This document shows positions 24,206-35,503 of a stretch of DNA of 64,000 bases, piece by piece. The notes beneath the pieces were generated by a model. That model did no database searches and was not told the DNA's origin. It saw only the letters and a list, made by a program, of their open reading frames with translations. Position 1 is the stretch's first letter. The number at the start of each line of letters is the position of its first letter. Source of the stretch: Trametes villosa (Eukaryota > Basidiomycota > Agaricomycetes > Polyporales > Polyporaceae); NCBI GenBank assembly GCA_002964805.2, contig PUDQ02000057.1, positions 806,001 through 870,000 of the forward strand. Direction: 5' to 3'. A program made the translations under genes and the position numbers.

Positions 24206-25400
24206 TCATCGTCGAGGCGCGGGCGTGTAGGCCGGGGGTGCCTCGTCCTCCTCCGACGGCAGCAGCGCATGGATCGGTGTGCCGCTATCGGAGTGAGCAC
24301 GCCGCAAGTACCCTCGCGTATACTCGCCCCGATGGGCGCTGGGAGGGGAGTCGGAGGAGTATCCAGCCATGGGTTCCGGAGACTGTGGTGGTGTCGCGTA
24401 CGGGTGGTGCACGGCTGCGGGGAGTAGCTGGAGAGACGCATCGTCGTCTCCGGCTTCTCGTATAAGATGCCCAGGTTCGGGCAATATGAACGGCTCCATG
24501 AGCGCAGGGGGCTCTGTGCAGAGCTCAATCAGTGTACCAGATCCCGCACAGAATGGGAGTTGGCCCGGGGCTGACCTGCCATCTGTTCGCCTGCGAACTT
24601 GTATTCGTATTCCGGGGAGGGGCGTGCGGGACGTTCGCGCCTTCGTCGTAGGTACACAAGGACTGACATCACCCCCACGAAGGCGAGGATCATCAGAGTA
24701 CCGACTACAAGGCCCGCAATTGCGCTCTTCGAGAAATAGTGCGAATTGTAGGGTGCAGAAGAAGGGGATGTGGGTGTTTGTGATGTTTGCGTAGGGGTAA
24801 CCGAGTTCGAAGAGGACGGCGTGGGCGGGGGGTCGGGCGCCTGGAACACGATGTAGTCGAAGAGGAACGACGAGTCCGCGGTAGCGAACGTGACGTTGAC
24901 GTTGAGGGTGTACGAGCCGTAGGGCAGCTCGTCCGAGGTGAAGAAGTTGAGATTGTTCTTCTCGATGGTGAAGTTCGGCGTGGAGAACGTGCCCGTCGAA
25001 ACATTTGCCGAGGAGCCCGTCGGGAGGACCGTATACGAGGATGCCGCAAGCGAGGTGGTGAGTTCTGTGGGTGGCCAGACGCTGCCGAAGACTGCAACGC
25101 GCGTGCCTGCGTGCGATGCAGGGACGTAAGTATGTACGTGAGTCGCCGAATGCGCCTCAAGGCGACAGCCAAGCAACAATCAGAGCACGCACCGTTGAAT
25201 GCAAATTGTAGAGAGGTCCCGCTCGAGAGTGCCGCATGCAGCGTCGAGTTGTGTATGTCATCGTCCCCGGCGGGATCCGTGAACGCGGACCATCCCTGCC
25301 CCTCGACAGGCCGCTGGGGAGCAGGCTGCGGGGAACCTTGAAAGTAGTACGCGATTGCGTCCGTGTCGGTATCGTCGACCACCACTGTGCGGGAGGACAT
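24206..25400 (-). CDS. Single-pass membrane protein with PPAY tail, paralogue 2
   Basis: Exons 25193-25400, 24576-25106, 24206-24513 (348 codons). Same architecture as its neighbours: MSSRTVVVDDTDTDAIAYY, a beta-rich ectodomain (GTRVAVFGSVWPP; KNNLNFFTSDELPYGSYTL; FLFDYIVFQAPDPP), a short Ser/Thr/Pro stalk, one membrane span (AIAGLVVGTLMILAFVGVMS) followed by YLRRRRER, and a tail ending EEDEAPPAYTPAPRR. It has one exon fewer than paralogue 1, since stalk and membrane segment are in one exon. The junction into the last exon is supported by frame (QMAEPPALMEPF). An upstream in-frame ATG 11 codons earlier exists, but the family start is MSS. Function unknown; probably a surface receptor or wall-linked protein with a WW-domain partner. 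Confidence 0.83.
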
Positions 25401-25780
25401 GTCAGCTAGGGGGAGGAGAGGGGGAGGAGGCAAGGGAGAGGGCTACCGTGCACTGCTAGCGGATCACTGCCCTGTGTGCCCGGGGGCTGTAGGGTTCATG
25501 TCGGTCTTCTGGCCAGCGCTATAGATGTCGTGTGGGAGGCATGTTATCGATGGGTGGGAGGCCCTAGGGCGGCTGTAGATGGGTGTCGTCCGCGTGCCCA
25601 GGGTGGACCCACAATCAGAAGCACGCCCGGCGCTGGATGTCAACAGGTATCACAGAAGCGCGACATGGGCGCAGATGCCTGCGTCGAGTCTGGACTGCCA
25701 GCTGGCGATGCGAGCAGACATGAGACGCATGCATAGGATGTTATACAGAGTGTTCGTCATACACCGCCCTCGTAGCTGTT
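25401..25780. other. Intergenic, 380 bases
   Basis: Short gap between paralogues 2 and 3. Contains the leader of the 24206-25400 gene (with a run of GGGAGG words) and the 3' flank of the next gene. No further structure. Confidence 0.4.
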
Positions 25781-27007
25781 TTACAACACAACCGCCGTCT
25801 CCTCGTGAGCTGTGGCGGGCGTGTAGGCAGGCGGAGATTCCTCGCCCTCGGCGGTGCGGGCCTGATGCTGATGGTCTGGATTGGGGCTGGTCACAGTACC
25901 GACGTGCGGGCCTAGAGGCGACGGGGAGATGACGTTTGACGCGGACGCGCTGCTGTCCGTCGCATCGGAAAGTGGACGGTCGTACATGGCAGAGAGCACC
26001 TTCCGCGAGTGCACGAATGTCGTCGGGGACCCCGACGGGGTGTAGGGAGTCGCATCGGAGGTCGAGGCGGAAACCTGGCGCGTGTGTTGTACCATGCCGC
26101 CGTGGGATGGCGGGCTGGAGTAGGGCGTGACGACCGGAGGCAGGTCTGAGACACGTCAATACTTTATCAGGTCGCACAGGCGTCGAACGCACCTTGTTGC
26201 CCGGCAGATGCAAAGTCGAACTCAAAGGAGCGCGAGCGGTGGCGTCGCGCACACACGATAATCGCAACAGTTATCGCGACTATGAGGACGCCTCCTATGG
26301 CTGCGCCGACGATTGCACCGATCGGTAGAGTTGGTGCGTTGTTCGATACGAACCCCGGGAGCGGCGGAAGCACAGTAGCGCCTGCGGCATTGCTCCTTGT
26401 GGAGAGCGGGGGCGGTGACATGGAGGTGGGCTGGGAGGTCATGGAGGAAGAGATGGGAGAGGTGCTGGGTGCCGTCCCGGGAACCTCGACCGTGATATAG
26501 TCCAAGTAGTAGGGCATATTCTCGGACGCGCTTGTGACGTTGATTGTGAGGACATAGAACCCGAAGGGCATATCATTGGACGTGAAGAAGTTGATGTTGT
26601 TCTTCGGCGTCGTCAAATTCGGTGCCTGGAACGGCCGCATGGATGGCTCGTCCCCGTAGTCCCAGCCGAGGACGCTGTACTGGGATAGCGTGAGTGGGGC
26701 GAATGTCGCGGTTGGCGGCCAAATGCTCCCGAAGACGGAAACCCGCGTGCCTTATTCGACATGGGCATGAGCTACGAGCATCGTCATGAGAGGAATAGAG
26801 CTTACCATTGAAAGGGAACGAGACACTAGTATCCTCGACGGTCGCGACATGCAAGGTCGAGTTGTGGACAGGACCCTCGGTCTCCTCGTCGAGGCTGGGT
26901 CCCGATTGGGTGGACCAGCCCTTCCCCCGGAAAGGTCCCAGTTCTATGTTGACATAGTGGATGCTATCTGTGTTCGAGTCGTCGAAAACAACGGTGTGAG
27001 AGGACAT
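25781..27007 (-). CDS. Single-pass membrane protein with PPAY tail, paralogue 3
   Basis: Exons 26806-27007, 26193-26750, 25781-26145 (374 codons). Begins MSSHTVVFDDSNTDSIHYV, then the beta-rich ectodomain with GTRVSVFGSIWPPTATF, PKNNINFFTSNDMPFGFYVL and NMPYYLDYITVEVPG, closely matching paralogue 1. The stalk is Ser/Thr/Pro-rich; the membrane span is GAIVGAAIGGVLIVAITVAI, followed by VCARRHRSRS. The tail ends EGEESPPAYTPATAHEE plus TAVVL, keeping the PPAY motif. Intron positions after FPFNG and after SAGQQ match those in paralogue 1. Intact, so likely functional; function unknown. Confidence 0.85.
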
Positions 27008-28231
27008 GGGCAGGCTTCGGGAGGATGGGGGTTATCGTGGGGCGAGTTCAGGCCTTCAGGCCTCAGATCGTCAGGCGTGAGTTCTTGACATAGAGGACGC
27101 GCGTCAACCATCCAGCGCCGTAGGTAATGTGTCTCATCGATATGGGCGAGGCGATGGGATGAAGAGTGCTGTCACAGGCTGCTGGTGGCTGCGGTGGACC
27201 CACAAAGCATCACATGGCGGAAAAAGTGGTGGCCAGCGGTGTCTCGGCCAGGGTGTGCAGGTCATGGCCTTGGATTCCTGCCGAATGAGAGACGAATAGG
27301 TACCACGCTCACCACACAGAGCGTTATGTGTTCCTGGGCACATCACGGCGCGGTTGTAGACTTGAAATTCAGGAGGTTGTGGCTGGAGGCAAGGAGCGCT
27401 CGCCGGGGGCCTGTTAGAATCCCTCGCGGGCGCCTGAGGGCGCTTGATCAATCAATTTGGATGTCTACGCCTCACTCGCAATTTGACGGCGCAACTTTGC
27501 TAACTTTGCTTCAACCATCATCATGCACTGCACATGTGCATGATGCTCATGTGCATGAGTACCGGCACATGAAACACTCCCCGCGCGCTTCATTCCCTTC
27601 AGAGGCTTGGGCATCGCACGGCGTGTGTGAGTAGCCAGGTAGGAAGACGCTCGAGTGGCATCGTCATGCATCAGCCCATTTCTCCGGTGAGCCGTCCCCC
27701 GGGCCCCCCGTTCCTTGCTAATTTGTCGGCTAGAGATGGCCTGCAGGAACACGCGCGCATGAGGTTCCACCGTGTCGGGTTAGTCCTTACAGTATCACAG
27801 GCACAAGCTTTCGCGGTGTATACAGCAACGCTGCAATCGCACAGACCTACTACGAACCTCTACGAACCTCTCACAGACTATGCCGCCCTGTAGAGAGATT
27901 CTCTTGTGCTCTCCAGAAGAAGGCCGCCAAACTGCTATACCACTCTTGGCGCTCTCCAAGTATGGCACACTTCGGTGTTCACGCGGGGGCGCAGAGCAAT
28001 AGGGGTGACGAGTGCGGCGTAGGTCGCTCTGTTTCACCTGTCCCCTTGCCAATTCTAGCGACACGGGCCTGCCTGCTGACAGCTGCAAGACGGGGTGGCT
28101 CCAGTCGTTGCGGTCCGTGCCAGCGCCAGGATTTAGTTAGACCACATATAAAGCCCTTCTCGGGCGCGACGCTAAAGCGGCAAAGGTACCGACAGTACCT
28201 CTTCGCATACCTCTTCATTCTCTAGGCATCC
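27008..28231. other. Intergenic, 1.2 kb, with a foldback and the P450 promoter
   Basis: Divergent promoter region between the minus-strand membrane gene and the plus-strand P450. Contains the palindrome TGCACATGTGCA (27529-27540) with nine-base inverted flanks, and a TATAAA box at 28147-28152. No coding sequence recognised. Confidence 0.45.
28147..28152 (+). promoter_or_regulatory. TATA box of the P450 gene
   Basis: CATATAAAG lies 80 bases upstream of the P450 start codon, the usual place for a fungal core promoter element. Confidence 0.5.
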
Positions 28232-30307
28232 ATGGCACTTACTATTAAAGCCCTCGACCTTGTGGTCATAGCTCTGGTCTTCGTGGCTATCAAATACGTC
28301 AGGAACCGAAGACGTATACCGCTACCTCCTGGCCCGCCGGGTCTCCCTCTAGTCGGCAACGCCTTCGATTTTCCCAAAGAGCAAGCGTGGCTCGCCTATC
28401 GTGACCTCTCTGCTAAATACGGTATGTATCACTACCTCGTCTCAGGTTTACGACTAATGCATATCTTTATCCTTTAATCGAACAGGCGACGTAGTTGCAC
28501 TGCATGCGCTCGGCCAGACCCTCATCGTGCTCAACTCGGTCACGGCCGCCGTCGACTTGCTGGAGAAACGCTCTGCGATCTACTCCGATCGCCAGGATTC
28601 GGTGCTCGCCGTCATGTACGTCCCTCTTACATTCGCTCGCCGACGGCAGATGTGGCGCGACATGGCTGATCGCTCTTCAGGATCGGATGGGACTGGAATA
28701 TGGCGTTTAAGCGCTACGGGGACGAGTGGCGCCGGGTCCGCCGCATGTTTTGGAAGCACTTCCAGCCTAACGTCGTAGCGAAGTACCGGCCTGTGCAGCA
28801 GCGCGAAGCACGGGCGTTCCTCCGCCGCCTGCTCGACGGCCAGGACGACCTTGATGGACGGATCAAATTGTGAGCCTCAAATACATTCTCGCTGTCATCC
28901 CGTCGTCTCTCATCATAGCGGGCTTTAGGACGCTTACCAAGGTCATCTTGACGGCCGTGCATGGGATCCCCGTCGAAGAGGCGACGAAGCGCTACGTCGA
29001 CATTCTCACCGTATCGGAGGAGGGCATCGTCGAAGCGTTCACGCCTGGGGCCTTCCTCGTCGAGTTCTTCCCGTGGCTGCGCCATATCCCTATATGGGTA
29101 CCCGGGGCCGGGTGGCAGCGCAAGATTGCAGTCTGGCAGGCGCAAGCTGGGGCTATCAGGGACGAGCCCTTCGCGGCGGCGCAGGATGCGAAGGTAAGTG
29201 GATAAAATGTTGGCAGTCCTCACCGGAATGTTGATCAAGGAGTCACGACAGGTTCGTGGAGTTGCGGCACCCTCCGTAATGAGTGAGTTACTCGAGACGA
29301 TGTCGAGCAAGGATGAGTTATCGGACGTCAAGGAAGCGACAGCGGTCGCCTTCGGAGGTAAATCCACCTGTCTTAGCGACATAATCTTGCAGCTCATCAT
29401 CGCTCCTGTCCGTGCACAGCTGGTGCAGATACTGTACGAACTCTTGTCCGCATTATACACTCTCTGGCATCTAACACGAACCCTCCGCCAGACCGCCGCG
29501 ACGCTCGTCGCCTTCTTCTGCGCGATGATCCTCCACCCCGAAGTCCAAAAGCGCGCGCAGGCCGAGATCGACGCCGTCGTCGGTCCCGACAGGCTCCCCG
29601 AACACGCCGACCGCGCGGCGCTGCCGTACATAGAGGCGCTCTTGAAGGAACTCCTGCGCTGGCACGACGTCGCCCCGCTCGGGGTCGCGCACAGATGTAT
29701 GGAGGAAGACGAGTACCGCGGGTGGCGTATACCCGAGGGCGCGATCGTCATGCCCAATGCGTGGTAGGTGTCCCAACTTTGATCTCGGGAGCCTGAAAGG
29801 AAGAGTGGCTGATATATGGTTATTCAGGGCGATGCTGCACGATCCGGAGGTCTTCCCAGAGCCGGAAGCATTCCGACCCGAACGCTTCCTGAAAGACGGG
29901 CAGCTCGACCCGGACGTATTCGACCCAGCCAGCATCGCGTTCGGCTTCGGAAGGAGGTACGTGCCCTTTCTCAGACTGCTCGCCCCGTATCAGCTGCTCA
30001 CACGCTGTACGTGCAGAATATGCCCCGGGCGGCACTTCGCAGACGACGTGTTGTTCATCAACGTCGCGTCGATACTGCACACGTTCGACATCCTGCCCGC
30101 GTTGGACGCGCGCGGGCAGCCGATTGCAGTGGGGGCGAAGATGACCTCGGGATTCCTCTCGTGCGTGCGCTAACTACTGTGTGTGTTTGGGGTGGTACTG
30201 ACTGTGCTCCGCCGTGTAGTTATCTGGAGGAATTCCAGTACTTTGTGCGGCCGCGATCCGAGGCTGCGGAGGCTCTCATTCGAGGGGAGGCGAGCGGTAC
30301 AGTATGA
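28232..30307 (+). CDS. Cytochrome P450 monooxygenase, possibly inactivated
   Basis: Exons 28232-28421, 28486-28615, 28681-28869, 28929-29193, 29252-29357, 29492-29763, 29828-29956, 30017-30160, 30220-30307 (about 504 codons). It has a membrane anchor (ALDLVVIALVFVAIKYV), a proline hinge (LPPGPPGLPLVGNAF), the C-helix WRRVRRMFWKHF, the ExxR motif in ALLKELLRW, and the haem loop FGFGRRICPGRHFADD rebuilt across an intron. It would oxidise a small hydrophobic substrate at the ER using a P450 reductase; substrate unknown. Odd point: exon 5 ends phase 1 at VAFGG and exon 6 restarts phase 0 at TAATLVAFF. The frame breaks exactly where the I-helix AG-x-D-T motif belongs, and that motif is missing. 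This could be a small deletion, a sequence error or an unusual splice. Basidiomycete microsomal type; the rest is intact. Confidence 0.85.
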
Positions 30308-30375
30308 ATGTCACCCTAATTCACCCGGACATACAATATAATGCGTAATGGGGAGGTCCAAGTACATATTCCGAC

Positions 30376-30424
30376 ATAAATATTTTAGAGCACCGAGCTT
30401 GAGCTCAAGCGCTTGAGCGCTTGA
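30376..30424. promoter_or_regulatory. Palindrome and direct-repeat cluster upstream of K1
   Basis: ATAAATA (30376-30382) is a TATA-like word 126 bases before the K1 start. Just downstream lie overlapping perfect palindromes CTTGAGCTCAAG (30398-30409) and CTCAAGCGCTTGAG (30404-30417), and the direct repeat GCGCTTGA twice (30409-30424). They sit between the convergently spaced P450 end and K1 and may be protein-binding sites or a 3'-end hairpin. Confidence 0.4.
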
Positions 30425-30507
30425 ACCCCAAGTCCGAGGCGCGCAAGTTCAGCTTTCTATTACAACGCAGCTTGTCTTCTCCCTCACGGTCTCACCCGCC
30501 TCTTAAC

Positions 30508-31657
30508 ATGTCCTCCGATACTCCCAACCCTCCCTGGTATGTGACACTCCCGGACGGGGATATCGACGCCCTTGCAGTCCCAGATCGGTTGCTACGCCAC
30601 CCGGAGTTGCGACAACGAGGAATCATACCTGACAGTCCTCTCAAAATCGTACTGTGTTTGATACTATGCCCGTAGTCGCAGCTGCTAACGCATCTGGACA
30701 GGGTTGCGTGTATTGCACAAGTGCCTTGCAGGAGCCGTCCTTTGTCGTCAAGATACTCGACCGGAGCATGGAAGAGATCGCCATTTACAAGCGACTGCTA
30801 CGCGAACCCATGGCTTCGAACAACCACACTGTACCGTCTGAGATCACTACCACAGACCATCCCGTATTGATCATGCCACTGCTTGGGACGGCGGACTATA
30901 TCCATCCAGGGAGATGGTCTCCATACGAACTCGTAGACCTCATTTATCAAATTGTGGAAGTGCGTAACTCTGGAATCTCGATATACATCACAGACTTAGC
31001 TGAGCTGACCTACGTACTAGGGAATAGACTTCCTTCATAGCCTACGCATCGTGCATATGGTATGTCTACCACTTGGAGCTACCGTCAGGGTATTGCACCG
31101 CCTCAACGTGTTCACAGGATATATGTCGGGGCAACATCCTGGGGGCGTCTCCATATCACGCCGATACGTACAAGGGAGTCACCGCCAACAGGGTCTATAT
31201 CATCGACTTCAATACCTCAAAGCAATTCGCGCTAGGACCGGGCGTTCAGCGAGCGATTACGTTGCCGGAGAGTCAGATGCAGCCACCCAACGGCCTCCAG
31301 CATTTCGACCCTTACTCATGGGACATGTACTGCGTAGGACGCACCATCCAGCTGTATGTCAGGGTGGGTTACCGTCCGGTGCATTCAACCACCACTGGCA
31401 TCTGACGCGATAGTGTGACACAGAACAAATACGTCCAGGAGGACCGACCGCGGGCACCTTGGTTTATTGAACGGTACATCCAATGGCTCATCGGGGACGA
31501 GAAAGGGTGTACCGGGGTGTGCCGTTGTCGTCCAACAGCGCGTACTGCGCTAAGAGTCATTGTCTTCATGCGATGGGCTCTATACCCGTCTCGAGGCTAC
31601 CATTGGGTTGCGGACGCTCTCGCGCGCCTCTGGTCCCCTCGAGCCCGCAAGCATTAG
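30508..31657 (+). CDS. Protein-kinase-like protein K1
   Basis: Exons 30508-30648, 30702-30959, 31021-31059, 31118-31363, 31424-31657 (305 codons), all phase 0. Kinase-fold landmarks: GCVYCTSALQEPSFVVKILD (subdomain I-II with the lysine but no GxGxxG loop), EEIAIYKRLLRE (helix C glutamate), hinge VLIMPLL, catalytic loop VHM-DICRGNIL (H, D and N present), YIIDFNTSKQF in place of DFG, DPYSWDMYCVG (the helix-F aspartate region), and CRCRPTARTALRV (subdomain XI arginine). No APE motif. The N-terminus carries the family signature NPPWY. Only member on the plus strand. Shares all exon lengths with K3. Fungal kinase-like family; catalytic activity and substrate unknown, and DFN instead of DFG could alter metal binding. 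Confidence 0.85.
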
Positions 31658-32026
31658 GACCGTCGCCACATCCACCACTTCCCGGACCCAGCTCTCGCGC
31701 TCCAGACCTATTCTTTCTCGCTCTGTCCTGTTCGTGCCGTATGTTGCTCGTTATCTGTTTTCTGCCCAGCCCGCTTGTGCGATCTTAGGATACGCCCTGT
31801 GGGGGTTTGTTCGACTCACGTCTGATACTCATAGACAGCGCGAATACAGTGCGGTTTGCGCCTACAGCTACATATTCCCTTGTGGTTCGCCGCTCGATGC
31901 GCCGCAGCCGCCGACTCCGTTTACTAACGGTAGACCTTCTCAAACTCCGAGTCTCACTCTCCGCACTACATTTCATACCGATGCTGACATGTCTTTCAGC
32001 TTCACCCGCGCCGCATGAGGCGCGCC
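31658..32026. other. Intergenic, 369 bases, convergent 3' ends
   Basis: Lies between the ends of K1 (plus) and A1 (minus). Pyrimidine-rich on the plus strand; no coding or repeat structure recognised. Confidence 0.4.
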
Positions 32027-33389
32027 TCAGTCCTTATGAATCTTGATGACGACCTTCCCGACGTGCTTCTGGTTCGACAGGTACTCGTACGCCTCGCGCG
32101 CCTCTTCGAACGCGAACACCTTGTCCACGACCGGCTTGATCGTCGCCGCCGAGATCAGCCTGTTCATCTTCTCGAATCTGCGGCATGCGCAAGGGCATCA
32201 TTTTACATGCGCAGGCTGTCGTGAAGAGGTATGCCACGTACTGTTCGCGCGAGCCGGCGAGGATGCCGCGCACGATGACGGCCTTGCTGAGGGCGAGGAG
32301 TGGTAGGGCGCTCACATCGCCTTGCTGCGCAAGTTGCCGGCATGTGAGCGTCCCGCGACTTTGAGGGCAAACAAAGAGGTGCGTACCGCAGCCACGAAAC
32401 CGATGACGCTGACTGTCCCTCCATAGCGGATAGCGTTCATGGACTGGATGAGCGTGCCCGGCCCGCCCACGTCAAGGATGTGGTCCACACCCCGGCCATT
32501 CGTCTATCGCGTCTTATCAGCACTCTGCTTCTCGGGACGCGAAGACGTCTAGATGGAGGTACGCACAATCTTCAACACCTCCTTGTCCCAGTCCGGCGTT
32601 GTCTTATAGTTGATCGTGTGCGTTGCACCGAGCGCCTTCGCGATCTTCAGCTTCTCGTCAGACGAGGACGTCGCGATCACGGTGGCGCCCGATGCGACGG
32701 CGAGCTGCAACCCGAAGATGGACACGCCCCCAGTACCCTGCACGACTACGGTATCGCCACCTTTGAGCGAGACCAGCCCGAGGAGCGCGTTGTACGCTGT
32801 CACCGCCGCGCACCTACACCCCGCGGTCAGCTTTCAAACGTGCAACCAAGCGTCCCGGTGACAAACTTACGGAAGGGTAGACGCCTCCTCGTAACTCAGG
32901 TGCTCCGGGATGCGCACGAGGGCATGCGCAGGCAGCACGATATACTCCTGCAGCCCCCCGTCGATTGCGCTCCCGAGCACCCCATCCATAGTCTTCGCCT
33001 CAATATCCCCGAACACGAAGTCCGGCGCCACGCCAGACGTGACGCGGTCGCCCGTCTTCCAGTCCCCAGTGGCCTCGGGGCCGACGGCGACGATCTCGCC
33101 CGCGAGGTCGCAGAGCGGGACGGGCGCCGGCTTGACCGGGGCGGGGTACGCGCCGTTGGCGATGAGGAGGTCGCGATAGTTGAGCGAGGCCGCGTGCACT
33201 TTGATGAGCACTTCGGTGGATGAGGGGGTGGGGAGGGGCGAGGAGGTGAGGGTGAGGTTGTGGAGGCCGTCAGTCTACGAGGGTGGAGGTGAGTGCGCGT
33301 CGCGTTGGAGGAACGGTAACTAGTGGGCGGTGAAGGGGAGGGCGTACCTTAGGCAGACGGTATTGGCGGATCGTTTGAGGAAGCGTCAT
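32027..33389 (-). CDS. MDR/quinone-oxidoreductase-like protein A1
   Basis: Exons 33348-33389, 32871-33274, 32567-32813, 32387-32503, 32242-32324, 32027-32177 (347 codons). Medium-chain dehydrogenase/reductase without the structural or catalytic zinc cysteines. It has a GroES-like N-domain ([31 protein letters not shown]) and a Rossmann domain with [14 protein letters not shown] as the nucleotide loop. The strand-2 end TSSSDEKLK favours NADPH (family knowledge). Expected role: NAD(P)H-dependent reduction of quinones, enones or aldehydes in the cytosol; substrate unknown. It is the most divergent of the five copies (CDLAGE for C/GSDLAGE, a different loop [16 protein letters not shown]). Intron positions match A2-A5. 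A TATAAAA box lies 110 bases upstream. Confidence 0.9.
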
Positions 33390-34184
33390 GGCGTACTTGT
33401 GGGTGCACGCGACTTGCGGTATGGTTTGATCGCCGGTCAGGGGGCAGATTGAATATCTCGCGGGGAGGCGTTGTGGGGGCCCCGAGATTGACATTGCTTT
33501 TATAGCAACCGCACTCGGCTTCATAGCAGGATGTCGCGACATGCTGGGCCCAGCAGTGGAATACCATCTCAGCTTTGTCAGGCAAAGCATCCGCCATCCT
33601 AGCCAGTAGTGGAAGGCCCGACGGATGGCTTGATTCCCGGCTCCGCCGGAGTCGGTTCTACCCGATTTGAGCGGGATACGACGGATTGCGCCTGCGCAAC
33701 GCCTCCCTCTCTTGGTGTCGGCACGATGAGGGATGGGGCTCAGCAATATGTGCCTGACAGCGTATCTCTAATGGTTGAGTAGTTCTGTAAGCTATCACAG
33801 ATGTCAGCCCAGCACACCGTGCCGCGTACTCATATGACCCCAAGGAAGAGTAAAGCGGAAGCCTGAGGATCTTTGCAAGGCGCGTTTGGGGCTACTAGGC
33901 GCTCGGAGGACTGTGGTGCTGAGCGCTGAGCGCTTATGAATTTGTACCTCATGAGATCCCTCACCTCTAACTTTGTCCTACCGCATCGGTGGCCATGCGC
34001 AGTTCCCGTCCTCCGTACCTCCGCGTACTGGCTGATGATCGTGACCAACTCATGTTCATAGCTGAGAAGACGAGGACGACAATGATCGCGCAGTCGCATG
34101 GGCTACAGACTAGTATATTCCTATTAAAATACAAGAATTTCATTACTTTCACTCACTGCACCTCGGTCAGAGCCAGGGGACGGC
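33390..34184. other. Intergenic between A1 and A2
   Basis: Contains the A1 promoter (minus-strand TATAAAA at 33498-33504) and the 3' flank of A2. 33.6-34.1 kb shows no gene or clear repeat. Confidence 0.4.
33498..33504 (-). promoter_or_regulatory. TATA box of A1
   Basis: Minus strand reads TATAAAA about 110 bases before the A1 start codon. Confidence 0.45.
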
Positions 34185-35503
34185 TCAATGATTTGAGACC
34201 TTGATGACGACCTTTCCGACGTGCGCCTGGCTCTCCTGGTACTCGAACGCCTTACGCGCGTCCTCGAACGCGAACACCTTGTTGACGACCGGCCTCAGCT
34301 TCACCGCGCTGATCAGCCGATTCATACTCTCGAACCTAGCACACGCCGGTGTTAGTGCCAGTTGGACGCGCGCAAACAAGGGACTAGACGTACTGGGTGC
34401 GTGAGCCGACGAGGATGCCGCGCACGATGACGGCCTTGCTCAGGATCTGGACGGGCAGGGAGCTAACGTCGGCTTGCTGTAAACATAGTCGGCAATTAGA
34501 AGAATGCGAGGAATGAATCACATAGGAGGTACTTACCCCAGCAACGAAGCCGATAACACTGACGGTTCCGCCGTAGCGAATCGCGTTCACCGACTTGACG
34601 AGGGTGCCCGGCCCGCCGACCTCGACGACATGGTCGACGCCGCGGCCATTTGTCTACCGCCGCTCGTCAGTCTTCCATCTGAGGACGCGGAAAATGGAGG
34701 GAGAACGCACAATCTTCAGGACTTCTACGTCCCAGTCCGGCGTCGTCTTGTAGTTGATCGTGTAAGTGGCCCCGAGCGACTTTGCGATCTCCAGTTTCTT
34801 GTCGGACGACGAGGTCGCAATGACCGTCGCGCCCGAGGCGACTGCGAGCTGGAGGCCGAAGATGGAGACGCCGCCTGTGCCCTGCACGAGCACGGTGTCG
34901 CCGCCCTTGAGCGGGTTCGGCCCGCCGAGGAGGGCGTTGTATGCCGTCAGTGCGGCGCACCTACACGTTGAGGTCAGCTCTCCCTAGTCGTCGCAACGCG
35001 GGCGTAGTACTCACGGGAGCGTTGACGCATCCTCGTAGCTGAGGTGTTCGGGGATTCTCACGAGCGCGTGGGCGGGCAGGACCTTGTACTCGGTCAGCAC
35101 GCCGTCGATGGGCGCGCCGAGCCAGGTCGCCTTGCTCTCCTCCGTAGCTTCCCCAAAGATGTGGTCCGTAGCGAAGTTGGAGGAGACGCGGTCGCCGGTC
35201 TTCCAGCTGGACACCGAGGGACCGACGGCGACGATCTCGCCGGCGAGGTCCGAGCAGGGCACGGGGTTCTCCTTCCTCGGGAGCGGGTACTGGCCCTTGG
35301 CGATGATGAGGTCGCGGAACTGAAGCGAGACGGCGTGGACCTTGACGAGGACTTCGTTCGCTTTGAGGCAGGGAATCGGAGACTCCGTGAGGATGAGGCT
35401 GTGGAAGCCGTCCGCCTAGGGGCGGGTTAGCATGCGTTCCTTGCAGGGTGAGGCAGCGCACCTTTGGGAGACGGTACTCGCGAGTGGTCTGTGGGATAGA
35501 CAT
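34185..35503 (-). CDS. MDR/quinone-oxidoreductase-like protein A2
   Basis: Exons 35462-35503, 35015-35415, 34711-34960, 34537-34653, 34394-34476, 34185-34335 (347 codons). Begins [15 protein letters not shown]-domain: [51 protein letters not shown]. Rossmann domain: [18 protein letters not shown], then [20 protein letters not shown] and [19 protein letters not shown]-terminal [20 protein letters not shown]. No zinc ligands. The frame is intact in every exon and the intron phases equal those of A1 and A3-A5. Its closest relative in the window is A3, by shared EESKAT and [12 protein letters not shown]. It also shares with A3 a 16-base upstream motif at almost the same distance from the ATG. Confidence 0.9.

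Noticed and set aside
28714..29757. Long minus frame of 347 codons
   Set aside because: Antisense shadow of the P450 exons; no motif.
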